From Myxococcales bacterium (GTDB taxonomy: Bacteria; Myxococcota; Polyangia; Polyangiales; Polyangiaceae): a DNA stretch of 20,866 nucleotides. Position 1 is the first letter of the stretch. The number at the start of each line of letters is the position of its first letter. The notes under the pieces are model-generated. The model searched no databases and was not told the origin of the DNA. It saw nothing but the letters and a program-made list of their open reading frames with translations. Positions 7,110 through 15,064 of the stretch are shown one piece after another. The stretch lies in the NCBI GenBank assembly GCA_003151595.1, contig PLXW01000085.1, positions 1 through 20,866 on the forward strand. Direction: 5' to 3'. Position numbers and translations under genes: made by a program.

Positions 7110-7544
7110 ATGGCGATCGTCATGGCGAAAGAGGTCTTCGCGGACGAGTATTTCCGGATCGTCGTCGACGAACGCTCGCGGCTCGTCTGGCTCATTCGCA
7201 CCACGGCGGCGTTCCCGACGCTGGAGATGCTCGAGGCGGCGTTCAACGACGTCAGTGACGCGGTGAACAAGCTCCCGGTCGAGTGGTCCCTCCTGGTCGA
7301 CTCGCGTGAGGGACCTCTTCGCAACGACCCCGCGTTCGAACAGATCCTGGCGCGTGCGCGCGGGCAGATCGTGGCGCGCTTCGCGCGGTCCGCGGTGCTC
7401 GTGAAGAGCGCCGTGGGCAAGCTCCAGATCGCCCGCTACGCCCGCGAAGACCACAAGTCTCCGCGCGTGTTCGACGACGAAGAGGCCGCGGTCGCGTACC
7501 TCATCACGCCGCGCGGCGAATCGAAGCGACCGCCGAAGCCGTGA
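7110..7544 (+). CDS. Small STAS/SpoIIAA-like protein, function unknown
   Basis: Predicted 144 aa, soluble, no signal peptide. The layout resembles short myxobacterial STAS-like proteins: an N-terminal beta-strand pair (EYFRIVVDERSRLVWLIRTT), a helix (about 38-54), a buried strand LLVDSREGP (61-69), a second helix (about 73-87), a strand ARSAVLVKS (92-100), and a C-terminal FDDEEAAVAYL helix (120-130). SpoIIAA-like proteins of this shape have DDEEAAxxWL endings. No conserved phospho-serine context is obvious, so an anti-anti-sigma role is not established. Start could be ATG 7110 or ATG 7122; neither has a clear ribosome site. Its stop lies 4 bases from the convergent dehydrogenase stop. Confidence 0.65.
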   Translation: MAIVMAKEVFADEYFRIVVDERSRLVWLIRTTAAFPTLEMLEAAFNDVSDAVNKLPVEWSLLVDSREGPLRNDPAFEQILARARGQIVARFARSAVLVKSAVGKLQIARYAREDHKSPRVFDDEEAAVAYLITPRGESKRPPKP

Positions 7545-7548
7545 AGCG

Positions 7549-8370
7549 TCAGACGAAGAAGTCGGGAATCAGCTCCGCGCCCGGCACCATCGCGTACTTC
7601 GACAGATCGGTGATGCCCTCGGCGGCCATCACCTCGTCGTCGATGTAGAAGTTGCCGGTGTGCTGGCGGCTGTTGCGCACGAAGATCGCGTGCGCCGCGT
7701 CGGCCATGATCTCCGGGCTGCGGCTCCCCTTGATGACTTCGTCGCCGCCGAGGAGGTTCTGCACCGCCGCCGTCGCGATCACGGTGCGCGGCCACAGCGC
7801 GTTCACGGCGATCCCTTCGGGCTTCAGCTCTTCGGCCATGCCCAGCACGCACAGGCTCATGCCGAACTTCGCCATCGTGTAGGCCACGTGCGGCGCGAAC
7901 CACTTCGCTTCCATGTTGAGCGGCGGCGAGAGGTTCAAGATGTGCGGGTTCTTCGCCTTCGCGAGGTGCGGGATGCACGCCTGCGAACAGGCGAACGTGC
8001 CGCGCGTGTTGATCTGGTGCATCAGGTCGAAGCGCTTCATCGGCGTGTGAAGCGTGCCGGTGAGGCTGATGGCGCTGGCGTTGTTCACCAGGATGTCGAT
8101 GCCGCCGAACTTCGCGACCGCCTGGGCCACGGCCGCGGCGATCGACGCTTCGTCGCGCACGTCGACGATGCACGCCAGCGCCTTGCCGCCGGCCTTCTCG
8201 ATCTCTTCGGCCGCCGAGTAGATCGTCCCCGGGAGCTTGGGGTGCGGGTCCGTGGTCTTGGCCGCGACGACGACGTTCGCGCCGTCCTTCGCCGCGCGGA
8301 GCCCGATCGCTTTGCCGATGCCGCGGCTCGCGCCGGTGATGAAGAGGGTCTTGCCCTGGAGGGTCGACAT
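7549..8370 (-). CDS. Short-chain dehydrogenase/reductase, HSDL2-like
   Basis: Predicted 273-aa NAD(P)-dependent oxidoreductase of the classical SDR fold. The dinucleotide-binding TGASRGIG is at 12-19, NNAS at 96-99, the catalytic-type serine is S148 in NLSPP, and Y164-x3-K168 is the active-site pair. It resembles eukaryotic hydroxysteroid dehydrogenase-like protein 2 along its whole length. Shared segments include AAKTTDPHPKLPGTIYSAAE, VNNASAISLTGTL, ILNLSPPLN and a PDFF ending. Unlike animal HSDL2 it stops before the SCP2 sterol-carrier domain. The physiological substrate is unknown, perhaps a lipid or acyl chain. The ATG at 8370 is preferred because homology begins right after it. Another in-frame ATG at 8424 sits directly after the stop of the upstream M48 gene and would add 18 basic residues. 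Probably co-transcribed with the M48 peptidase. Confidence 0.92.
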   Translation of the reverse strand: MSTLQGKTLFITGASRGIGKAIGLRAAKDGANVVVAAKTTDPHPKLPGTIYSAAEEIEKAGGKALACIVDVRDEASIAAAVAQAVAKFGGIDILVNNASAISLTGTLHTPMKRFDLMHQINTRGTFACSQACIPHLAKAKNPHILNLSPPLNMEAKWFAPHVAYTMAKFGMSLCVLGMAEELKPEGIAVNALWPRTVIATAAVQNLLGGDEVIKGSRSPEIMADAAHAIFVRNSRQHTGNFYIDDEVMAAEGITDLSKYAMVPGAELIPDFFV

Positions 8371-8412
8371 GCTCTCGCTATGGCATCGCCTGCGGGGGCG
8401 CGTCAATGGAGA

Positions 8413-8428
8413 CTGAATCGCCATTCAG
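8413..8428. other. Small hairpin over the M48 stop codon
   Basis: ctgaat and attcag form a 6-bp inverted repeat with a CGCC loop in the 54-base gap between the M48 and dehydrogenase genes, overlapping the M48 stop. There is no T-tract, so attenuation or mRNA processing is only a guess. Confidence 0.3.
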
Positions 8429-10419
8429 CTGGCGGGGACGATCACCCCTCGCCGCGCCTGGAGACGCGCGCGCACCTCGGCCGTCATCTGCCCTTCGGTG
8501 GCTACGCGATCGGCGAAGAGCGACCAGGCCTCCTCGTCGTCGCCCGGCGCCGGAGCGGCCCCTTCGAAGGCGAGCGCGCGGACCCACGCGAGCCGGTCCT
8601 CCGGACGCGGGTGGCTGTCGAACGGCGTCGGCTTCTTGCCGAACGCCTCGGCGATCGCCTTATCGACGTCGCTCTGCGGCGCAGGAGCGGCGGGGGCGAA
8701 GGCATACAAGTTGGGGAGCGCGCTCTTCGTCTTCACCACTTCGTCGAGCGTCGCCCCGATGTGCGCGTCGAAGCGCACCGAGCGCTCGATCACGTGGCGG
8801 AGTCCCTCCTCGAACGCACGCGATCCATAGGCGAACGCCGCCCAGCGATCGGCCAGCACCTCTTGAAGACGCGACGCCCCCTGCGAGATCCCGAGGAACG
8901 CGCGCCAGAACCCGCGCACGAACCACCACGCCGGGTTGATCTTCGAGGCCACGCGCCGCTGCACGAGCTGCATCGTCATCGCGAAGAGCGAGCGGCGCAC
9001 GCCGAGCGCGAAGCCTCCGCCGGCGGTGTCTTCGTTGTGGAAGTGACCGTACTCGTGCGCCAGCACCGACTTGAACGCGCGGAGGCGCATGCCGTCGAGC
9101 ACGCCTGCGCCGAGGATCAAGCAGCGATCGTGAGAGCCGCGGAGCTGCGCGCCGAGCGAGCCGCGATCGAAGACGGCGATCTCGGTGAACGGCGTGACGA
9201 AGACGCGATCGACCGGACGCGTGCCGATGCGCGCAGCCACTTCGTCGAGCGCGGCGCGCATCTTGGGGTTGGCCGCGAGGTCCATCACCAGGCCCGGGTC
9301 TTCGTCGTTCGGCCGAACGAAAACGCTCTTCACGATGGCGACGAGCGAGCCGAAACCGATGATGGCGATGATGATGAAGAGCTTGGGCGCGATCCATCCG
9401 GCGGCGATGACGGCGGCGATGACGCCGAACGTGGCCGCGACGACCACGACCGCGAGGAGCGGGAGCGATGCGTAGTAGTAGGCCGACGCGACCCACAAGA
9501 CGCCGCGATACACCTTCCGCAAGCGGCGCTCGAACGGCCGGACGTGCGCTTCAGTCGGCCGCGTCGCCACCGCGCGAAGCGTCGCGCGACTGAGCGCATA
9601 TCCTGCGGCGAGCAGGAGCAGGAGCACCGCGAGCCAGGCCACGACCGCGCGCCCCAACCACTTCGCCGCGCGCAGCAACCACGGGCCACGACTCTCGTCG
9701 ATCGCCTTGGTCATCGACGCGGCCATCTCCTCGGGGAGCCCATCGGCCCGGGCGCGCGCGAGCAACGTGTCGGCGCGATCGGCGTCGCCGTTCTGCGCCG
9801 CGAGGATGGCGGCGTAGAAGCTCGTCATCGGGTCGTTCGGCGCGAGCTGGAGCAGTCGATCACTCCCCTTCTGCGCCATCGCCAGATCGTTCGCCGTGAA
9901 GCCGACCTGCGTGAAGACGCTCCAGTAGTACGGATCGTCGGGCTTCTTGTCCGCGGCGCGAACGGCGAGCCCCTTCGCTTCCGCCACGTCCGCGGCCGGC
10001 AGCTCTCCTTTGATCGCCTGGAGCGCAGCCGCGAGCGCAGCCTCGTTTGGAGCGGAGTCTTCTTTCTTCAGCGCAGCCCGGCAGTGCGTCAACGCCTCCG
10101 GGCGCCGCCCGAGCTGCGCGAGCACTCCACACACGCGGCGGTCGGCGTGCGAAAAGCCCGGCGCGAGCTCGAGGACCCGCATGTAGAAGTCGAGGGCCGA
10201 GAGCGTCTGGCCGGCGTCGGAGGCCGCGACCCCTTGCTGGAAGATCGGCACGGCGTCGGGCGCGATCGCCTGGAGCTCGCTCGCGATCTGCTGCTCGAAC
10301 GCAGGATCGCGGTGCCCCAGCGGCGCCGCGCGCGCGCTCGAGAGGCCGAGCACGCAGAGGAACGAGGGAACGGCGACGACGACGGCGAACAGCAGCGCGC
10401 GAATTCGGTTCATATCCAT
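8425..10419 (-). CDS. Membrane M48-family zinc metallopeptidase with N-terminal TPR region
   Basis: Predicted 664 aa. A signal or anchor helix (about 8-28) is followed by a tetratricopeptide-like helical region (about 55-230). Next come one transmembrane helix (about 258-276), a hydrophobic region with one or two more (about 309-341 and 343-367), and a C-terminal M48 peptidase domain. The zinc motif is HEYGH at 455-459, and the downstream glutamate ligand is E520 in ExxAD. M48 proteases such as HtpX and Ste24 relatives degrade or process membrane proteins. Here the TPRs, probably on the periplasmic side, may select partners. The first ATG (10419) and one two codons later are both possible; GGGATGGAT precedes the second. 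It is divergent from the helical-repeat gene across 92 bases and followed by the dehydrogenase 54 bases later. Confidence 0.88.
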   Translation of the reverse strand: MDMNRIRALLFAVVVAVPSFLCVLGLSSARAAPLGHRDPAFEQQIASELQAIAPDAVPIFQQGVAASDAGQTLSALDFYMRVLELAPGFSHADRRVCGVLAQLGRRPEALTHCRAALKKEDSAPNEAALAAALQAIKGELPAADVAEAKGLAVRAADKKPDDPYYWSVFTQVGFTANDLAMAQKGSDRLLQLAPNDPMTSFYAAILAAQNGDADRADTLLARARADGLPEEMAASMTKAIDESRGPWLLRAAKWLGRAVVAWLAVLLLLLAAGYALSRATLRAVATRPTEAHVRPFERRLRKVYRGVLWVASAYYYASLPLLAVVVVAATFGVIAAVIAAGWIAPKLFIIIAIIGFGSLVAIVKSVFVRPNDEDPGLVMDLAANPKMRAALDEVAARIGTRPVDRVFVTPFTEIAVFDRGSLGAQLRGSHDRCLILGAGVLDGMRLRAFKSVLAHEYGHFHNEDTAGGGFALGVRRSLFAMTMQLVQRRVASKINPAWWFVRGFWRAFLGISQGASRLQEVLADRWAAFAYGSRAFEEGLRHVIERSVRFDAHIGATLDEVVKTKSALPNLYAFAPAAPAPQSDVDKAIAEAFGKKPTPFDSHPRPEDRLAWVRALAFEGAAPAPGDDEEAWSLFADRVATEGQMTAEVRARLQARRGVIVPAS

Positions 10420-10511
10420 CCCATCGGATCGTTCTACGGAAATGTTGCGTACTTTCTTCGTCCTGATCGGATGTCACCCGTTTTCGCGCGGACACGCTAG
10501 GGTGAGCCTCG

Positions 10512-11396
10512 ATGGCCAGTGGCGCTGCGCACGGTTTCCGCAACGAAGCGCTCGGACCCGCGCTCGACGTCGCGATCAAGGGCGACCCGCGGACGCTCTA
10601 CGAGCTCCTCGCGCGGCTCGGTGGGCTCCCCGGTCCGCGGGCGAACGCCGGGCTGGTGGCGGCGTTCGCGTCGGAGTGCGCGGGGCGCGGGAAGAAGGCC
10701 GACCCGCTGATCGCGAAGATGGCGACCATCCACGTCGACGTCGCGCCGGGCGCCAGCAAGTACGAGATCATTCCGATGTGCGGCGTGGCGGCGCTGGGCG
10801 CGCGGGCTGCGAGCGACCCGTCGGCCATGCGCGCCCTGGCGACGCTGCACGACTGCGCCGAGGACATGCGCTTCCGCGTGCGCGACGAAGTGATCGAGGC
10901 GCTCGCGCGGATCGGCGAGGCGCGCGGCGAATCGCTTGTGCACGACCTCGCCAGCTGGATGGACGGACTCTTTCACGCCGCCGCGGTCCTCGAGGCGCTG
11001 GCGCACGCCTCGTGGCTGACGAAGATCAAGTCGGTCGACGTCGTGCTCGAGCGGCTCGACGAAGGGTTCGTCCTGGCGCGCGACGCCAAGCGCGCGGTCG
11101 CGCGTTACCCCGGCTTCAAGGCGCTCACGCAAGCGCTGGAGAAGGCTCCGGCGGAAGCGGCGGCGCGGTTCGGCGTGCCGGTGTTCGATCTGCTCGCGAA
11201 GTGGAGCGCGTCGAAAGATCCGGCGATGCGCGAGATCGTGGACCACGTGCTCCTCACGCCGAAGCTCACGGGCCGCTTCGCCAGCGAGATCGCGCGCGTC
11301 CGCGCTTCGCTCACGGCGACGGAAGCTCCGCGACGCGATCCGCGAACGTACGTGGGACCGACGCGCGGCCGCGGACGCAAAGCCCGCGGCCGTTAG
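10512..11396 (+). CDS. HEAT-like alpha-helical repeat protein, function unknown
   Basis: Predicted 294 aa, cytoplasmic, no signal peptide. It is almost entirely amphipathic helices, for example GDPRTLYELLARLGG, DPSAMRALATLHDCA, RVRDEVIEALARIGE and DPAMREIVDHVLL, in the pattern of degenerate HEAT/ARM repeats. The C-terminus is a basic, probably disordered Arg/Gly/Lys tail (about 275-294) that could touch nucleic acid. AGGGTGAG lies 5-12 bases before the ATG. It converges with the M13 peptidase gene with an 11-base gap. I cannot assign a function; such proteins are usually protein-protein scaffolds. Confidence 0.75.
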   Translation: MASGAAHGFRNEALGPALDVAIKGDPRTLYELLARLGGLPGPRANAGLVAAFASECAGRGKKADPLIAKMATIHVDVAPGASKYEIIPMCGVAALGARAASDPSAMRALATLHDCAEDMRFRVRDEVIEALARIGEARGESLVHDLASWMDGLFHAAAVLEALAHASWLTKIKSVDVVLERLDEGFVLARDAKRAVARYPGFKALTQALEKAPAEAAARFGVPVFDLLAKWSASKDPAMREIVDHVLLTPKLTGRFASEIARVRASLTATEAPRRDPRTYVGPTRGRGRKARGR

Positions 11397-11407
11397 TCAG
11401 CAGCCGC

Positions 11408-13507
11408 TCACCAGACTTCGCAGCGCGTCGCGTTCACCATCTTGCTCCCCGCGGAGCACGAGAACGCCGCGGCGAACTCCGGCGTGTTCGAGAGCACGCC
11501 GTTCACGCGGTAGCGCGGCGGCGAGTGCGGGTCGATCGTGAGGAGCATGCGCTGCCGCTCCTCGCGCTGGTTCTGGCACCACGACTGCGCGTAGCCGTAG
11601 AAGAACTGCTGCGCGCTCGAGTACCCGCCGGCCGGCGCGGCGCTCGCGCCCTCCTCGCGGTGGAGCGACGCCAGCGAGATCTTCACGCCGCCGAGGTCGG
11701 CGATGTTCTCGCCCAGCGTGAGGTGCCCGTCGACGTGCTTGTCGGCGAACGGCGCGTAGCCGTCGTACTGCGCGGCGACGCACGCGATGCGCTTGTCGAA
11801 CTCGCTGCTCGAGGCCGGCGTCCACCAGTCGCGGCGGCTCCCGTCGGCGTCGAACTTCGCCCCCTCGTCGTCGAAGCCGTGCGTCACCTCGTGCCCCATC
11901 ACGACGCCGATGCCGCCAAAGTTCGTGGCGCGCGCCTGCGAGAGCCCGAAGAACGGGCGCTGCAAGATGCCGGCGGGGAACGTGATGTCGTTGAAGTCGG
12001 GGCTGTACTGCGCGTTGATCGTCGCCGGCGTCATGGCCCACTCCGAGTGATCGACGGGCTTGCCGACCTTCTCGAGGTCGCGCTTCGCTTCGAACGCGCG
12101 CGCGCGAAAGACGTTCCCCAGGTAGTCGGCGCGATCGACGTGCAGCGCATCGTAGTTCCGCCACGCCGACGGGTACCCGATCTTTTTCGCGAATGCGGCC
12201 AGCTTGGCCTTCCCGCGCGCGCGGGTCGGCGCATCCATCCACGCCAGGTGATCGATGTCGTCGCCCATCGACGCCAGGAGATCGGAGACCATCCCTTCGA
12301 CCGCCGCCTTGCCGTCCGCTCCGAGCGCCGTCTTGGCGAACGTGCGCCCGAGCGCTTCGCCCATCATCACGTCGGCCACGCGCACGCATCGTCGCCACCT
12401 CGGCTCGATCGCTTTCGCGCCCGTCAGCAGCTGCTGGAAGTGGAAGTCCTCCTCGACGAACGCCTTGCCCAGCGACGGCGCCGCCGTGTGCACGAGGCGC
12501 CACCGCAGGTACGTGCGCCAGCTTGCCATCGGCACGCTCGCGAGGATCCCGGTGAGCGCCTTGGCGTACTCGGGCTGCGTCACGTTGATGCCGTCCATCG
12601 CCGGATAGCCGAGCGCCGTGAAGTACACGTCCCACGGGAACCCGGGCGCGAGCGCCGCGACCGCCTTGCGATCCATCCGGTGGTAGACCTTGTCCGGATC
12701 GCGCTGATCGACGCGCGACATCTGCGGCCCGGCGAGCTTGGTCTCGATCGCCATCACCGTCGCCGCGTCCGTCTTCGCCTTCGCGGGAGTCTCGCCGGCG
12801 AGGACGAACATGGCCTCGACGTGCGCCTGCATCTTCGCGCGCATGTCGACCGACTTCGGGTCGTCGTGAACGTAGTAGTCGCGATCGGGGAGCGTGAGCC
12901 CCGCCTGGCGGAAGGCGCCGATCGTCTGGCGCGCGTCCTTCTGATCGGTCTCCGATTCGAAGTCGAAGATCGGCGTGAGCTGGAGCGTCTGCTGATGCGC
13001 GATCTCCTTGGCCAGCGACGGCGCGTCCTTCACCGACTCCACGAGTGCGAGCTCCGGCGCGAGCTCGGCGAGACCTCGCGACTCGATCCCCGCTTCATCG
13101 GTGCAGGATGCATACAAATCGCCGACGGCCTTCGAGTACGGGTTGTCCCCGTCGAGGTGCCCGGCGCTCGCGTCCTCCAGGATCTGGCGCATCGTCTTGG
13201 CGTTGTTCTCGGCCAGCACGCTGAAGCCGCGCGCCCACGTCGACTTGTCTTCGGGGATCGGCGTGGACTTCATCCATCCGCCACAAGCGTGCGCATAGAA
13301 GTCGTCGCACGGGGCGACGCCGCGATCGAGCGCCGCTTCGTCCACGCTGCTCGCGGCCGAAAGCGAGGGGGGCGAAGAGGCGGGCTGCGACGCCGACAGC
13401 GAGGCCGGGGTGGCGACTGCAGGCGCGGGCGGAGCGCCGCACGCGAGCGGAACCAACGCGACGAACGAGAACGGAAGAATCGCGCGGAGCGGGAAACGGG
13501 TTCGCAT
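11408..13507 (-). CDS. M13-family zinc metallopeptidase (neprilysin/PepO type), probable lipoprotein
   Basis: Predicted 699-aa oligopeptidase. A signal peptide ends at C23 (VPLAC, a loose lipobox), followed by a Ser/Ala/Pro linker. The N-terminal M13 domain starts with the family's CDDFYAHACGGW segment. The catalytic domain shows the substrate-binding N498-A-Q-Y, zinc motif HEVTH at 539-543, and third ligand E600 with D604 in ENIADLGG. The chain ends in RCEVW, as full-length M13 enzymes do. The NAxY-to-HExxH spacing of 41 residues equals that of neprilysin. The ATG at 13507 begins a proper signal peptide; an in-frame TTG at 13546 would add 13 residues. It lies 90 bases downstream of the VWA gene on the same strand. 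Likely role: cleaving short peptides at the cell surface or periplasm. Confidence 0.95.
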   Translation of the reverse strand: MRTRFPLRAILPFSFVALVPLACGAPPAPAVATPASLSASQPASSPPSLSAASSVDEAALDRGVAPCDDFYAHACGGWMKSTPIPEDKSTWARGFSVLAENNAKTMRQILEDASAGHLDGDNPYSKAVGDLYASCTDEAGIESRGLAELAPELALVESVKDAPSLAKEIAHQQTLQLTPIFDFESETDQKDARQTIGAFRQAGLTLPDRDYYVHDDPKSVDMRAKMQAHVEAMFVLAGETPAKAKTDAATVMAIETKLAGPQMSRVDQRDPDKVYHRMDRKAVAALAPGFPWDVYFTALGYPAMDGINVTQPEYAKALTGILASVPMASWRTYLRWRLVHTAAPSLGKAFVEEDFHFQQLLTGAKAIEPRWRRCVRVADVMMGEALGRTFAKTALGADGKAAVEGMVSDLLASMGDDIDHLAWMDAPTRARGKAKLAAFAKKIGYPSAWRNYDALHVDRADYLGNVFRARAFEAKRDLEKVGKPVDHSEWAMTPATINAQYSPDFNDITFPAGILQRPFFGLSQARATNFGGIGVVMGHEVTHGFDDEGAKFDADGSRRDWWTPASSSEFDKRIACVAAQYDGYAPFADKHVDGHLTLGENIADLGGVKISLASLHREEGASAAPAGGYSSAQQFFYGYAQSWCQNQREERQRMLLTIDPHSPPRYRVNGVLSNTPEFAAAFSCSAGSKMVNATRCEVW

Positions 13508-13597
13508 GGGGATGCCGTACAACACCGGAGCGCGCAATAGGTTCAAAAGAAACGCGCTTCCGTGTGCTGGGTCACGCCCTGTCCCGCGCCTGGAACG

Positions 13598-15061
13598 TCA
13601 GGTCATCGCTGGCGGACGCAGGCTCACGGCGGAAGCTTCGTCGACGATCTTCGTCGCGGCAGCCGCGCGCGCGTTCTTCTGCTGGAGCGTCGCGTGATCG
13701 ACCACGGCGTGCCCGTCGAGCAGGTCGAGGTACTCGAGGTCGAGCTTGCCGCCGCTCGGCAGGATGAACACCGCGAACAGATGCGCCTCGCGCCGCACGT
13801 CGGCCACCAGCTGCCGCGGCACGTGGAGCGCGGCGTGCGTCACCAGATGCACCACGAGATCGCGTTGCTCGCGCGATCGCACGAGCGCCAGCTCGGTCGC
13901 CAGCTGCGCGAACACCCGTGCCGGGTTCCGCCCGCGCTCCCCTTTGAAGCCCAGCAAGTACGCCGCCGGCAACTGCCGCTCGCGCGCGCGCTGCACGTCG
14001 TAGAGGCGCGAGTCGAAGAAGCGAAACCACACCTCTTCGCCCGCGAGCTGCAGCTTCTTCCCGAGCGCGATGGCGAGACCTCGCGCGAACACCTGGCGGT
14101 CTCCGCGCATCGACGCCGACGCATCGATGAGCACGTAGTGCAGGCGCCGCGCGGGCTCGGGCGCCTGGTCGCGCGTGTAGAAGAGGAGCTCTCCCTCGGC
14201 GAGCCGTCGCGCCAGCTCGTCGTCGTCCCACGCGAGCTCGGTGAGCACCATCGAGTCGAGCGACCCTTTGCCGCCGACGCCCGAGTAGCCCGAGACCGCG
14301 TGCGTCCCCGTCGCGCGCGCGCGGCGCGTCTCGAGGACGCTCGGCAGCAGCTCGAGCGAGAAGTTCACGATGTCGTTCGCCTCGGGCGTAGACATCGCCG
14401 CCAGGAGATCGACCTGCGCCAGCGCCGAGGCCGCGCCCGACTCGGCGCCGAGCATCCCAAGGAGGCGCAGCGTATCGATGTCGATCGCGTCGGCCAGCGT
14501 GAGCACGTGCAGGCGCGATCGCACCATCGCCTCGAGCATCGCGCGATCGAAGTCGCGAGACACCGCGTTCCACAGCGCCGCCAGCTGCGGGTCGAGATCG
14601 CGCACCAGCTCGGGATCGAACGGCACGCCCGCCGTGTACGGCGATCGCACTTCCCCGCGCGTCGCCATCATCGCGCCCAGCACCCGCGCCAGCACGACGA
14701 CTACGAGATCATCGCCGAGCCGCAGCGATCGCGCCTTCACGCTGGCTTCGCTCGTCGCGATCTCGTCGACGATCGCCCGATACCTCACGGCCAGCTCGCG
14801 CGTCGGGCTTCCCGCCGGCGCCACAGCTTCGAGCGCCGTCCGCGGCCCGAGGTGAAGCTGCTCTTTCGGTGCGGCGTAGAGGAGGCCGAGGTCGTGCACC
14901 ACGAAGAGCGGCGCGTGCACGCCGAGCCGCTCGAGATCGCGGTGCCACTTCACGGCCCGCACGATCATCATCGGCACCGCCGGCCGCACGACGCTCAGCG
15001 CCAGGCTCCCGAGCGGCCCCGCGATCGACGGATCTCTCGCCAGGGCCTGCGGGACGGGCAT
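13598..15061 (-). CDS. VWA-domain protein
   Basis: Predicted 487 aa, no signal peptide, so cytoplasmic. The C-terminal von Willebrand factor A domain (about 306-470) has an intact MIDAS metal site: D313-A-S315-A-S317 on strand one, and plausible later contacts. The first 290 residues are helical and unassigned, apart from a short GVHAPLFVVHDLGLLY stretch. Bacterial cytoplasmic VWA proteins usually pair with a MoxR-type AAA ATPase to load metals or remodel complexes (CoxE, ViaA, BchD types), but no such ATPase is in this window. The ATG is 3 bases after the gcvPB stop, so translation is probably coupled to it. Confidence 0.85.
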   Translation of the reverse strand: MPVPQALARDPSIAGPLGSLALSVVRPAVPMMIVRAVKWHRDLERLGVHAPLFVVHDLGLLYAAPKEQLHLGPRTALEAVAPAGSPTRELAVRYRAIVDEIATSEASVKARSLRLGDDLVVVVLARVLGAMMATRGEVRSPYTAGVPFDPELVRDLDPQLAALWNAVSRDFDRAMLEAMVRSRLHVLTLADAIDIDTLRLLGMLGAESGAASALAQVDLLAAMSTPEANDIVNFSLELLPSVLETRRARATGTHAVSGYSGVGGKGSLDSMVLTELAWDDDELARRLAEGELLFYTRDQAPEPARRLHYVLIDASASMRGDRQVFARGLAIALGKKLQLAGEEVWFRFFDSRLYDVQRARERQLPAAYLLGFKGERGRNPARVFAQLATELALVRSREQRDLVVHLVTHAALHVPRQLVADVRREAHLFAVFILPSGGKLDLEYLDLLDGHAVVDHATLQQKNARAAAATKIVDEASAVSLRPPAMT

Positions 15062-15064
15062 CGA

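Noticed and set aside
7660..10500. 946-codon open frame antisense to the dehydrogenase and M48 genes
   Set aside because: It spans two unrelated real genes and their gap; composition (Arg, His, Glu, Asp) is typical of an antisense shadow.
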